DNA of 6,660 nt from an uncultured Alistipes sp. (lineage in GTDB: Bacteria > Bacteroidota > Bacteroidia > Bacteroidales > Rikenellaceae). Each line of letters begins with the position of its first letter. The first letter of the stretch is position 1. Under the pieces are notes generated by a model that was given only the letters and a program-made list of their open reading frames with translations, was not told the origin of the DNA and ran no database searches. The DNA is taken from the NCBI GenBank assembly GCA_900769745.1, contig CAAGHX010000212.1, positions 1-6,660 on the forward strand. The letters are read 5' to 3'. Of the stretch, positions 1 through 6,571 are shown piece by piece. The translations under genes and the position numbers were made by a program.

Positions 1-345
1 AGCCTTGTACTCTCTCCACGCGTGACCTGAAAGGTAGCCACGGATAACCATCTCCACCTTGTAAGGCTCGCACTTGTGACCAACAGTTACCATTGGATCT
101 GGCACAGCAATCTTCCAGTTAGGAAGGATATCAGCTGTAGCGTCGAGGAACTTAGCAGCGATCTGGTTGAGCACCTGACCCTTGTAAGGAACACCCTCAG
201 GAAGCACCACGTCGAATGCTGAAATACGATCTGATACGACCATTACCAAATAGTCGTCACCGATGCTATATACATCGCGTACCTTACCAACATAGTGGCT
301 TTTCTGACCCTTAAAATTGAACTCGTTCTTAACGATTGCTTTCAT
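1..345 (-). CDS. purC: Phosphoribosylaminoimidazole-succinocarboxamide synthase (SAICAR synthetase), N-terminal part
   Basis: PurC is a cytoplasmic enzyme of de novo purine synthesis. It joins CAIR and L-aspartate, using ATP, to make SAICAR. Only the first 115 codons are in the window; the gene continues past the left edge. The protein starts MKAIVKNEF at the ATG at 345-343. It shows the N-terminal nucleotide-binding segment GKVRDVY (residues 20-26), the conserved SDRISAFD block (38-45), GQVLNQI (56-62) and the family signature VEMVIRGYLSGHAWREY (97-113). The second PurC signature lies beyond the edge, so total length cannot be judged; from family knowledge, Bacteroidota forms are often about 310 residues, longer than the 237-residue E. 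coli enzyme. The start is 57 bp after the stop of the DUF2723 gene on the same strand. No TAnnTTTG box lies in that gap, so co-transcription with that gene is inferred. No Shine-Dalgarno is visible. The truncation is an artefact of the window edge, not a gene defect. Confidence 0.95.
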   Translation of the reverse strand, partial: MKAIVKNEFNFKGQKSHYVGKVRDVYSIGDDYLVMVVSDRISAFDVVLPEGVPYKGQVLNQIAAKFLDATADILPNWKIAVPDPMVTVGHKCEPYKVEMVIRGYLSGHAWREYKA

Positions 346-402
346 AGTTACTTGATATTTTAGTTTGTTGTTAGTTTCTTGTATGTTACTCGGCACACCG
401 CA

Positions 403-3400
403 CTACTCCAGCGGAGCATCCATCAATTCGCCCTTCTCCACATCGGGCTGGATAAGTTCATCCTCGGTGTAACCAAACGTGCGCAGATACTCGTTGAAGT
501 AGTTAATCAACTCGCTACGCTGAGCATAGCCCACTATGTAGTAGAGCTCCATCAGGCTATCCATCTTCTCGCTGATTACGTCCGAAACCATCTGCGACTG
601 GTAGCCGTCGAACTGCAAGTAGTACTCGATATACTCCTTCAACACTTCGGCATACTTCTTCACCAGAGCATCACCCTTCTCCCACTCCTCGAGGATGTAG
701 TAACCCTCGATAAATGGCACAGTATTGTTGTCGCTATAACGCAACTTTGGCGATGGGAGCACCTCCAGGCCTCTGTCAAGTAGAGCCAAAGCACGCTCCT
801 TATCCTCCTCGCGAGCCAACTGCTTAGCTACGCGAGCAAAGGCCTCACGGGCACGCGATGCCGAAAGGTTATACTGCGTGAAGTGGTCGGCCAAGACATC
901 CTCGTCGGCCATATTTCCATAGCGGAAGGTCTCCATCAACAGAGGATATGCATAGTCGGCATCGATGCGACCAATATCCCACGACGAACGCACTGGCGTG
1001 AGGATTGGCACCAAGCGATAAGCATAGCCATCAAACTGCAAGTAGTCGAGCAAGCCGAAATCCTGCAAGATATAGACCTGAGTGAACGATATTGGACGCT
1101 TCCAATCGAAGTTTGCCAACATATCGAGCAACATCATCTCGCTCTTATCCATATAACGCTTGCGCTCGGCAATGTTGATATAGACAGTATCGACTATCAA
1201 ATCGCGGTCCGACTCCTTTACTATGCCCGAAGCAATAGCGTTATCCTTATTCACAGGGATAGCAATCTTGCGAGCTGGCACATAGTCGATGAGCGAACCA
1301 TCAACAAGCTGCAACTTGGTGTTCTCGGCCTCGCTGGCGATGAAGTTGATAATCTCGTCGATATCAACCACACGCTCCACCCTCTGGCGCACTGGCAACT
1401 GGTCGTTCACGAAGGTATATTTGCTCGATGGCAGAGAGAATGGCACACCTGGAGCCTCGTTTGCACGGGTCTTCATCTGGTCGATATACCACTCGCCACC
1501 CAAGTAGCTTGAGTTCATAATTCTCACGTCGGTACGCACACCATCAACCTCCTGGTTATACCACAATGGGAAGGTGTCATTGTCGCCATAGTTGATGATA
1601 ATGGCATTCTTAGGCACCGACTGCAAGTAGTTCCAACCGATGTCGCGCGCCATAGTACGGCCCGAGCGGTCGTGGTCGTCCCAGTTCTCGGCAGCCAAGA
1701 TAGATGGGACAACAAGGCCCACGACTGTTGCCGCCACGGCCACAGCCTTGCCACTCTTAGGCATAGCCTTCGAGAGCAGCTCATACAGAGCCAACACGCC
1801 CAATCCAATCCATATACAGAAGGCATAGAACGAACCTGCATACACATAGTCACGCTCACGTGGCTCACCTGGCGAAGTATTGAAATAGACAACCAGCGCC
1901 ACACCCATCATCACAAACAACCACATCACCACAACAAAGTTGCGCTGGTCTCGGTTGAGCTGATATACCAAACCTATCAAGCCCAAGATGAATGGCAGGA
2001 AGAAGTATTTGTTGCGGGCAGGATTGTCGCGCATCTCGCTTGGCAGATTGCTCTGAGGACCGAGGTAGGCCTCGTCGATTGCCTTGATACCCGACATCCA
2101 GTTACCGTGAGTGATAGTCTCATCCTGAGCTTGTATATCGTCCTGACGACCCACAAAGTTCCAAAGGAAGTAGCGCCAGTACATATAGTTGAGCTGGTAG
2201 GTAAAGAAGAAGTAGAGGTTCTCGGCCATTGTAGGCTCCACGAAGCTCTCGCCAGTCTCCTTATCAAATACCACACGACCAAAATCCAACACCTGGCCTG
2301 TCATCGGACGGCCACTCTCGTCGAGCACTGGCTCGCCATTTTCGTCACGAATAACATCGAGTTTGGTGCGATATGCCGCCCAAGGCTTATATCCAGCCTC
2401 GCCCTTAGCCGAGTTCCACAAACGAGGAAAGACGTGCTTAAACTGGTCGGGATATGTGTAGCCTGTAAGGCGTGTCACCTTCTCATACTGCTTGCTATCG
2501 GCGTTGTAGTAATAAGACGAACCCTGCACATAATTCTCAACAGGCGACGAGTAGTACTGGCCATAGAGCAATGGGCGGTTACCATACTGGTCACGGTTGA
2601 GCACCGACAAAAGCGCGTGAGGATTGTCAGGATTATTACTATTCATCGGAGGGTTTACCGATGCACGAATCGTTACGGTAGCATATGACGAGAAACCGAT
2701 GAGAATCATCGTTGTCGATACCAAAATCAAGTTCCACACCTTATGACCAGCCTTGTGAGTGCGCACAATGCCATAGAACAGAGCCGCAAAGACTGCCAAC
2801 GCAAAGACGGTAATACCAGTATTTACAGGCAGGCCAAACCAGTTGACAAAGGCCACATCGACCATAGCACCCAGATAGACTGTATAAGGGATAATGATGC
2901 CGTTGATAAAGCCCAAAATCGCCAGAGCGATAAGCGTTGCATAGCAGATACCCTTCAGTGTGATGTGCTTATACTTGCGGAAGTAGTAAATAAATACCAA
3001 CGCAGGCACAGTCAGCAGGTTAAGGATATGCACACCGATAGAGAGACCCATCAGGTAGGCGATAAGCACAATCCAGCGCGCCGAATGAGGTTCGTCGGCC
3101 TGCTCCTCCCACTTGAGCATAAGCCATACGACAAGTGCTGTGAACATCGACGAGAGCGAATATACCTCACCCTCCACAGCCGAGAACCAGAAGGTGTCGG
3201 TGAAGGTGTAGGCCAAAGCTCCCACTGCACCTGCACCCAAAGCTGCAATCTTAGCTGCCGAGGTAAACTCCTTGCCCGAGCGGGTGAGCATACGGCGAGC
3301 GATGTGGGTGATGGTCCAGAAGAGGAACAATATACAGAATGCGCTGGCCAAGCAGTTCATTGCATTGACCATATGGGGCACATAGTAGGTCGATGGAGCA

Positions 3401-3597
3401 AAGAGTGTGAACAATCGAGCCATCAACATAAAGAGTGGCGCCCCGGGTGGGTGACCCACCTCGAGCTTGTATGATGTAGCGATAAACTCGGCGCAGTCCC
3501 ACAGACTCGACGAGGGCTCCATAGTCATCAGATAGGTGAAAGCCGCAATTGCAAATACCACCCAACCTGTAATTCTATCCCAGCGTTTGAAATTCAT
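403..3597 (-). CDS. DUF2723 / GT117-family multi-spanning membrane protein, candidate protein O-glycosyltransferase
   Basis: This 1064-residue inner-membrane protein is of the DUF2723 family, classed with glycosyltransferase family 117, which includes human TMEM260, a protein O-mannosyltransferase. The first membrane segment (about 10-27) is followed by a loop with LWDCAEF (32-38; D34 and E37) and GHPPGAPLF (48-56). This fits the acidic first-loop motif of GT-C enzymes. About nine hydrophobic segments lie before residue 310. A large hydrophilic loop (about 310-530) follows, then about four more segments (531-547, 553-572, 585-605, 618-636). Further conserved-looking blocks are NTSPGEPRERDYVY (573-586), AENWDDHDRSGR (636-647) and YGDNDTFPLWYNQEVDGVR (670-688). 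Residues about 640-1064 form a soluble tail, probably periplasmic; its end (about 915-1040) is helical and TPR-like. Family membership is well supported. Glycosyl transfer is inferred from the family; donor and target are unknown. Transcription probably starts at the -7 box at 3654-3647 and continues into purC. The reading frame is intact, and the ATG at 3597 directly precedes a plausible first membrane helix. Confidence 0.93.
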   Translation of the reverse strand: MNFKRWDRITGWVVFAIAAFTYLMTMEPSSSLWDCAEFIATSYKLEVGHPPGAPLFMLMARLFTLFAPSTYYVPHMVNAMNCLASAFCILFLFWTITHIARRMLTRSGKEFTSAAKIAALGAGAVGALAYTFTDTFWFSAVEGEVYSLSSMFTALVVWLMLKWEEQADEPHSARWIVLIAYLMGLSIGVHILNLLTVPALVFIYYFRKYKHITLKGICYATLIALAILGFINGIIIPYTVYLGAMVDVAFVNWFGLPVNTGITVFALAVFAALFYGIVRTHKAGHKVWNLILVSTTMILIGFSSYATVTIRASVNPPMNSNNPDNPHALLSVLNRDQYGNRPLLYGQYYSSPVENYVQGSSYYYNADSKQYEKVTRLTGYTYPDQFKHVFPRLWNSAKGEAGYKPWAAYRTKLDVIRDENGEPVLDESGRPMTGQVLDFGRVVFDKETGESFVEPTMAENLYFFFTYQLNYMYWRYFLWNFVGRQDDIQAQDETITHGNWMSGIKAIDEAYLGPQSNLPSEMRDNPARNKYFFLPFILGLIGLVYQLNRDQRNFVVVMWLFVMMGVALVVYFNTSPGEPRERDYVYAGSFYAFCIWIGLGVLALYELLSKAMPKSGKAVAVAATVVGLVVPSILAAENWDDHDRSGRTMARDIGWNYLQSVPKNAIIINYGDNDTFPLWYNQEVDGVRTDVRIMNSSYLGGEWYIDQMKTRANEAPGVPFSLPSSKYTFVNDQLPVRQRVERVVDIDEIINFIASEAENTKLQLVDGSLIDYVPARKIAIPVNKDNAIASGIVKESDRDLIVDTVYINIAERKRYMDKSEMMLLDMLANFDWKRPISFTQVYILQDFGLLDYLQFDGYAYRLVPILTPVRSSWDIGRIDADYAYPLLMETFRYGNMADEDVLADHFTQYNLSASRAREAFARVAKQLAREEDKERALALLDRGLEVLPSPKLRYSDNNTVPFIEGYYILEEWEKGDALVKKYAEVLKEYIEYYLQFDGYQSQMVSDVISEKMDSLMELYYIVGYAQRSELINYFNEYLRTFGYTEDELIQPDVEKGELMDAPLE

Positions 3598-3646
3598 AAT
3601 TCAGCGTGAAAAATACTTATATCTCTTTTATTTCGTTATAACTTGG

Positions 3647-3654
3647 CAAATATA
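3647..3654 (-). promoter_or_regulatory. Bacteroidota -7 promoter box for the DUF2723 gene
   Basis: The minus strand reads TATATTTG here, an exact match to the Bacteroidota primary-sigma -7 consensus TAnnTTTG. It lies 49 nt before the ATG at 3597 and downstream of the terminator that closes the preceding gene, as expected for a new transcription unit. The nearest upstream TTTG on the same strand (3670-3667) is only 12 nt from the box, too close to be a normal -33 element, so that element is weak or missing. The same 10-mer, GTATATTTGC, occurs in front of the phosphoesterase gene. Confidence 0.6.
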
Positions 3655-3740
3655 CGAAATTAACGCCAAATAATATGTAATATTATCGCCAACGAGTGAA
3701 ATTTTTCTTTGCCTGCCAATTTTGCGCCCTGATGAGCAAC

Positions 3741-3770
3741 AAAAAAGCAACCCCTTTTCGGAGTTGCTTT
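3741..3770 (-). terminator. Rho-independent terminator after the phosphoesterase gene
   Basis: On the minus strand an 8-bp stem pairs AAAGCAAC (3770-3763) with GTTGCTTT (3751-3744). Two further C-G pairs follow inside after one mismatch. The stem runs into six consecutive T (3746-3741). This is a classic intrinsic terminator in the direction of the phosphoesterase gene, whose stop is about 140 nt upstream. It separates that gene from the DUF2723 unit. The plus-strand reading of the same hairpin has no T tract of that length, so it is assigned to the minus strand. Confidence 0.82.
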
Positions 3771-3803
3771 GAGATATTTATATTTCTCCTGAAAATGTAT
3801 AAA

Positions 3804-3900
3804 GTGAGGGTTTTCAAGGCTTGCGGAGCCCGCAAAACCGCAGCATACTTGGGCGTATGTGAGGATTTTAAGGGCGAGCGTAACGCCGAAAACACCGCTT
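3804..3900. repeat. Two diverged tandem 55-bp structured units between the phosphoesterase stop and its terminator
   Basis: The word GTGAGG starts two units at 3804 and 3859, a period of 55. Aligned without gaps over 40 bases they match at 26 positions and share the layout GTGAGGnTTTTnnnGGCnnGCG followed by AAAAC. Each can fold. In unit 1, TTGCGG (3821-3826) pairs with CCGCAA (3830-3835) across the loop AGC. In unit 2, GGCG (3873-3876) pairs with CGCC (3884-3887), flanked by TTTT (3866-3869) and AAAA (3889-3892). A further CATAC/GTATG pair (3844-3848 with 3855-3859) bridges the units. The array lies in the 3' untranslated part of the phosphoesterase transcript. It could be a dispersed intergenic repeat of this lineage or an RNA-stability element. 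The rest of the 313-bp gap holds only the terminator and the DUF2723 promoter. Confidence 0.6.
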
Positions 3901-3910
3901 TAGGCAATTT

Positions 3911-4921
3911 CTACTTTGTATCGTTTGGGTAATGAAGCTCATTCAAAACCTTACCATCCTTGATGCGAATCCAAGTGCGGAAATCGCGAGCGCCCTCCGT
4001 AAGCTCAATCACACGCGCACCGTTGCCGTTGGGGATATTGTTATAGACCGTATCGCCACCTGTGTAGCGGCCGTAAGCGAGCAAAATTCCTCGCCAATCC
4101 ACCGCGTAATCGTTCACGTGGTCGTGGCCCACAAACACACCCATCACATCGCCAGCCTCGAGCATAGCAGCCGCCAGACCTGAGTTGATTTTTGGCGAGC
4201 AAGCAGGCTCTTTGCGAGTGCCAATCATAAACGAATTTTCTGTCTTTACAGCCTCATTGAACTCGGGCAGAGGGATGTGGAAGAACGCCAACGCTGGCAA
4301 TGGATTCCCCTCATTAGCAGCCGTATAGGCCGCACTCTGCTCGATATACCAGCCAATCTGATTGTGCGCAATCCACTCATAACCCTTCGCGCGTTTGTTG
4401 GGCGAATATGAGTTGCTGTCGAAGACATAAAGCACCGCTGCTGCAGCATCTGATTTTGCCGACTTAATCTGCAATGTGTAGTTGGTCACACCCTTGATTC
4501 CCTCGGCTGTAGAGGTGAGGTTACCCTTGAAGCCTTGCACCAGCTCGAGCAACTGCTTACGGTTGAGATCCTGTTCGTCGTCGTGGTTACCAAATGTAAC
4601 GGCAAATGGGATGCCTCGCTCGATGATTGGAGCAAGCGCCGCCTTCATTCCCTCGGTTGCAGGTTTGGCGAAGACAATATCGCCCGTAACCACCACCAAG
4701 TCGGGCTTCTCGGCATCGAGCACCTCGGCTATTCGCTCGCCAGCGATATCTGATTTGGGGTTACCAAATTTCCAGTGTATATCGGTGAACTGCACAATCT
4801 TAAACTTGCCATCGGCATTGAATTTGAGCTCGGGAGTCTGGGCGCAAACACTCTGCACCGCAAAGAGCAAACCACCCAGCAAAACCACCATCGAAAGTGG
4901 GAAGAATCTTGATGTTTTCAT
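3911..4921 (-). CDS. Exported calcineurin-like metallophosphoesterase (Dcr2/purple-acid-phosphatase-like)
   Basis: This 336-residue protein has a Sec signal peptide: charged MKTSR, a hydrophobic core at about 7-22, and a likely cleavage after VCA (residue 27, before QTP). The mature enzyme probably acts in the periplasm or outside the cell. There is no lipobox-type lipoprotein signal. All metal-binding motifs of the calcineurin-like phosphoesterase fold are present in order: FTDIHW (D47, H49), VVTGD (D81), GNHDD (N112, H113, D114), FFHIP (H215) and GHDH (H266, H268). These should hold a two-metal centre that hydrolyses phosphomonoesters or diesters. The QFTDIHW start and HIPLPEF block resemble the Dcr2 and plant PAP29 branch. 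The substrate is unknown and the neighbours do not suggest one. The gene is divergent from cysS with a 99-bp shared promoter region. Its -7 box is at 4953-4946, and a terminator at 3770-3741 makes it a single-gene unit. The ATG at 4921 is chosen because it gives a complete signal peptide. Confidence 0.93.
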   Translation of the reverse strand: MKTSRFFPLSMVVLLGGLLFAVQSVCAQTPELKFNADGKFKIVQFTDIHWKFGNPKSDIAGERIAEVLDAEKPDLVVVTGDIVFAKPATEGMKAALAPIIERGIPFAVTFGNHDDEQDLNRKQLLELVQGFKGNLTSTAEGIKGVTNYTLQIKSAKSDAAAAVLYVFDSNSYSPNKRAKGYEWIAHNQIGWYIEQSAAYTAANEGNPLPALAFFHIPLPEFNEAVKTENSFMIGTRKEPACSPKINSGLAAAMLEAGDVMGVFVGHDHVNDYAVDWRGILLAYGRYTGGDTVYNNIPNGNGARVIELTEGARDFRTWIRIKDGKVLNELHYPNDTK

Positions 4922-4945
4922 ATTGTAGTTGAGTTATGTTTAATG

Positions 4946-4953
4946 CAAATATA
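4946..4953 (-). promoter_or_regulatory. Bacteroidota -7 promoter box for the phosphoesterase gene
   Basis: The minus strand reads TATATTTG, an exact TAnnTTTG match, 24 nt before the ATG at 4921. This implies a short leader without a Shine-Dalgarno. The region where a -33 TTTG would sit is occupied by the heptad array at 4956-4987. On this strand that array offers only AAAATTC-type words and no TTTG, so a canonical -33 element is absent. Confidence 0.6.
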
Positions 4954-4955
4954 CT

Positions 4956-4987
4956 AATTTTGAATTTTGAATTCTGAATTTTGAATT
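4956..4987 (+). repeat. Heptanucleotide tandem array (TTTTGAA) in the divergent promoter region
   Basis: Four complete TTTTGAA heptads run from 4958 to 4985, with partial copies at both ends, so 32 bp keep a 7-bp period. The only interruption is C at 4974 in the third copy (TTCTGAA). The array fills most of the 42 bp between the -7 boxes of the phosphoesterase (4953) and cysS (4996). A heptad array of the same word in the opposite orientation occurs just after cysS (6507-6530). Confidence 0.9.
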
Positions 4988-5003
4988 AAAAATCATATCT
5001 TTG
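4973..5003 (+). promoter_or_regulatory. cysS promoter (-7 TATCTTTG, degenerate -33)
   Basis: TATCTTTG at 4996-5003 matches the Bacteroidota -7 consensus TAnnTTTG exactly and ends 17 nt before the cysS ATG. The transcript leader would therefore be only about 10-13 nt and A-rich, with no Shine-Dalgarno. The -33 position, 19 nt upstream, falls on TCTG (4973-4976), one base off the TTTG consensus, inside the third heptad of the repeat array. Perfect TTTG words sit at gaps of 12 and 26 nt, outside the usual range. Confidence 0.6.
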
Positions 5004-5020
5004 TAAAAAATATTGAAGCT

Positions 5021-6502
5021 ATGGAAGCAAAACTCGTATTATATAATACGCTCACTCGCCGCAAGGAGGCGTTTGAGCCTATCAACGAGGGCCGAGTAGG
5101 TATGTATGTCTGCGGCCCTACTGTTTATGGCGACCCACACTTGGGCCACGCCCGTCCATCTATCACCTTCGACCTTATGTTCCGCTACCTCAAGGCCTTG
5201 GGCTATAAGGTGCGCTATGTTCGTAACATTACCGACGTAGGTCACCTCGAGCACGATGCCGACGAGGGTGAGGACAAGATTGCAAAGAAGGCTCGCCTCG
5301 AGCAGCTGGAGCCTATGGAGGTGGCACACTACTACACCGAGCGTTACCACAAAGCCATGGAGCAGCTGGGCGTGCTCACTCCATCAATCGAGCCCCACGC
5401 ATCGGGTCACATCATCGAGCAGATCGATTTCGTGAAGCGCATCTTCGACGCTGGCTATGCCTATGAGTCAAACGGCTCGGTATATTTCGATGTGGAGAAG
5501 TACAACAAGGATTACCACTATGGCAAGCTCTCGGGTCGTAACCTCGAGGATATCGTTGCCAACACACGCGACCTGGACGGTCAGAGCGACAAGCGCAACT
5601 CATTCGACTTTGCTCTTTGGAAGAAGGCTTCGCCCGAGCATATTATGCGCTGGCCATCACCTTGGTCAGACGGTTTCCCAGGCTGGCACATGGAGTGCTC
5701 GGCTATGAGCTGCAAGTATTTGGGTGAGCAGTTTGACATTCACGGTGGCGGTATGGACCTTATGTTCCCCCACCACGAGTGCGAGATTGCACAGGCCACA
5801 GCCGCTTTGGGCAAGGACTCGGCTCGCTACTGGGTACACAACAATATGATTACTATCGACGGTCAGAAGATGGGTAAGTCGTATGGCAACTTCATCACTA
5901 TGGAGCAGCTCTTCAACGGCGAGCATCCAAAGCTCGAGCAGGCCTACTCGCCTATGACCATCCGTTTCTTTATCCTCCAGGCTCACTACCGTTCAACGCT
6001 CGACTTCTCGAATGCCGCATTGCAGGCCGCAGAGAAGGGCTTCGACCGCCTGATGAAGGGTGTCGAGACATTGGGCAAGCTAAAGGCTTCACCAGCAACA
6101 TCAGAGGGTATCTCGGTTGCCGATTTGGAGAAGCGATGCGCCGACGCCATGAACGACGACTTGAACTCGCCAATGGTTATCTCGGCTATGTTCGACTATG
6201 TGCGTATCATCAACCAGATTGCCGAGGGTCAGGCGACTATCTCTGCCGAAGATTTGGAGGAGATGAAGCGCATCTTCAACCTCTATGTGTTCGACATTCT
6301 CGGTCTGCGTAACGAGAAGCAGGAGAGCGCAGCAGGTGGCGGCGATATGCTCGCAAAGGTTGTTGATATGATTCTTGCAGTTCGTCAGGACGCTAAGGCC
6401 AACAAGGATTGGGCTACATCGGACAAGATTCGTAACGAGCTCACAGCCATCGGTATCCGAGTGAAAGACCGTAAGGACGGTGTTGATTGGGAGATCGAGT
6501 AG
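5021..6502 (+). CDS. cysS: Cysteinyl-tRNA synthetase
   Basis: CysRS is a cytoplasmic class I aminoacyl-tRNA synthetase that activates cysteine with ATP and loads it onto tRNA-Cys. The 493-residue protein is complete. It has the YVCGPTVYGDPHLGH block (29-43) with the HIGH-type motif HLGH (40-43), and the second catalytic loop KMGKS (283-287), a common variant of KMSKS. By homology to the E. coli enzyme the catalytic zinc is held by C31, C226 (in MECSAMS), H251 and E255 (in FPHHECEIAQ). The conserved GWHMECS (221-227) and DIHGGGMDLMFPHHE (239-253) blocks are intact. Residues from about 310 onward form the helical anticodon-binding part, ending in DRKDGVDWEIE. It is somewhat longer than E. coli CysS (461). 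The ATG at 5021 precedes the conserved KLVLYNTLTR start of the family. The gene stands alone on the plus strand. The divergent phosphoesterase has no known link to tRNA charging. Confidence 0.98.
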   Translation: MEAKLVLYNTLTRRKEAFEPINEGRVGMYVCGPTVYGDPHLGHARPSITFDLMFRYLKALGYKVRYVRNITDVGHLEHDADEGEDKIAKKARLEQLEPMEVAHYYTERYHKAMEQLGVLTPSIEPHASGHIIEQIDFVKRIFDAGYAYESNGSVYFDVEKYNKDYHYGKLSGRNLEDIVANTRDLDGQSDKRNSFDFALWKKASPEHIMRWPSPWSDGFPGWHMECSAMSCKYLGEQFDIHGGGMDLMFPHHECEIAQATAALGKDSARYWVHNNMITIDGQKMGKSYGNFITMEQLFNGEHPKLEQAYSPMTIRFFILQAHYRSTLDFSNAALQAAEKGFDRLMKGVETLGKLKASPATSEGISVADLEKRCADAMNDDLNSPMVISAMFDYVRIINQIAEGQATISAEDLEEMKRIFNLYVFDILGLRNEKQESAAGGGDMLAKVVDMILAVRQDAKANKDWATSDKIRNELTAIGIRVKDRKDGVDWEIE

Positions 6503-6506
6503 GACG

Positions 6507-6530
6507 AATTCAAAATTCAAAATTCAAAAT
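6507..6530 (-). repeat. Heptanucleotide tandem array after cysS, inverted relative to the upstream array
   Basis: The plus strand carries AATT followed by CAAAATT, CAAAATT and CAAAAT, a perfect 7-bp period over 24 bp starting 5 bp after the cysS stop. Read on the minus strand the unit is AATTTTG, a rotation of the TTTTGAA unit in front of cysS. The two arrays are thus in inverted orientation around the gene. Confidence 0.88.
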
Positions 6531-6539
6531 CGAATTTTG
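6518..6539 (+). terminator. Possible AT-rich hairpin terminator of cysS
   Basis: CAAAATTC (6518-6525) and GAATTTTG (6532-6539) form a perfect 8-bp stem with a 6-nt loop, 15 nt after the cysS stop. It is made from the last heptads plus an inverted copy of the same word. The stem is mostly A-T, and what follows is GGTTTTGG rather than a T run. Termination here is therefore uncertain, and the structure may only reflect repeat composition. Confidence 0.3.
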
Positions 6540-6571
6540 GGTTTTGGAATATAATAACGACTTCCGACAAG

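Noticed and set aside
346..402. Separate promoter for purC in the 57-bp gap
   Set aside because: No CAAAnnTA (TAnnTTTG on the minus strand) occurs there, so co-transcription from the DUF2723 unit is the simpler reading.
883..1512. Open frame of 209 codons antisense to the DUF2723 gene
   Set aside because: Same reasons: it is a shadow of the real gene, with no promoter box or recognisable family.
1672..2688. Open frame of 338 codons on the plus strand, antisense to the DUF2723 gene
   Set aside because: It lies wholly inside a strongly supported gene. Its translation lacks a recognisable domain and is rich in H, R, V and L, typical of an antisense shadow. No -7 box was noticed before it.
3683..3932. 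Overlapping small open frames of 74 (minus) and 78 (plus) codons in the intergenic gap
   Set aside because: Both run through the terminator hairpin and the two structured units, and one overlaps the phosphoesterase end. The open frames are better explained as a by-product of the repeat. Such frames may be annotated as hypothetical proteins in other genomes, but nothing here supports translation.
6101..6520. Open frame of 139 codons on the minus strand across the end of cysS
   Set aside because: It is antisense to the conserved CysS C-terminal part and starts in the heptad repeat. Its sequence resembles no family I know.
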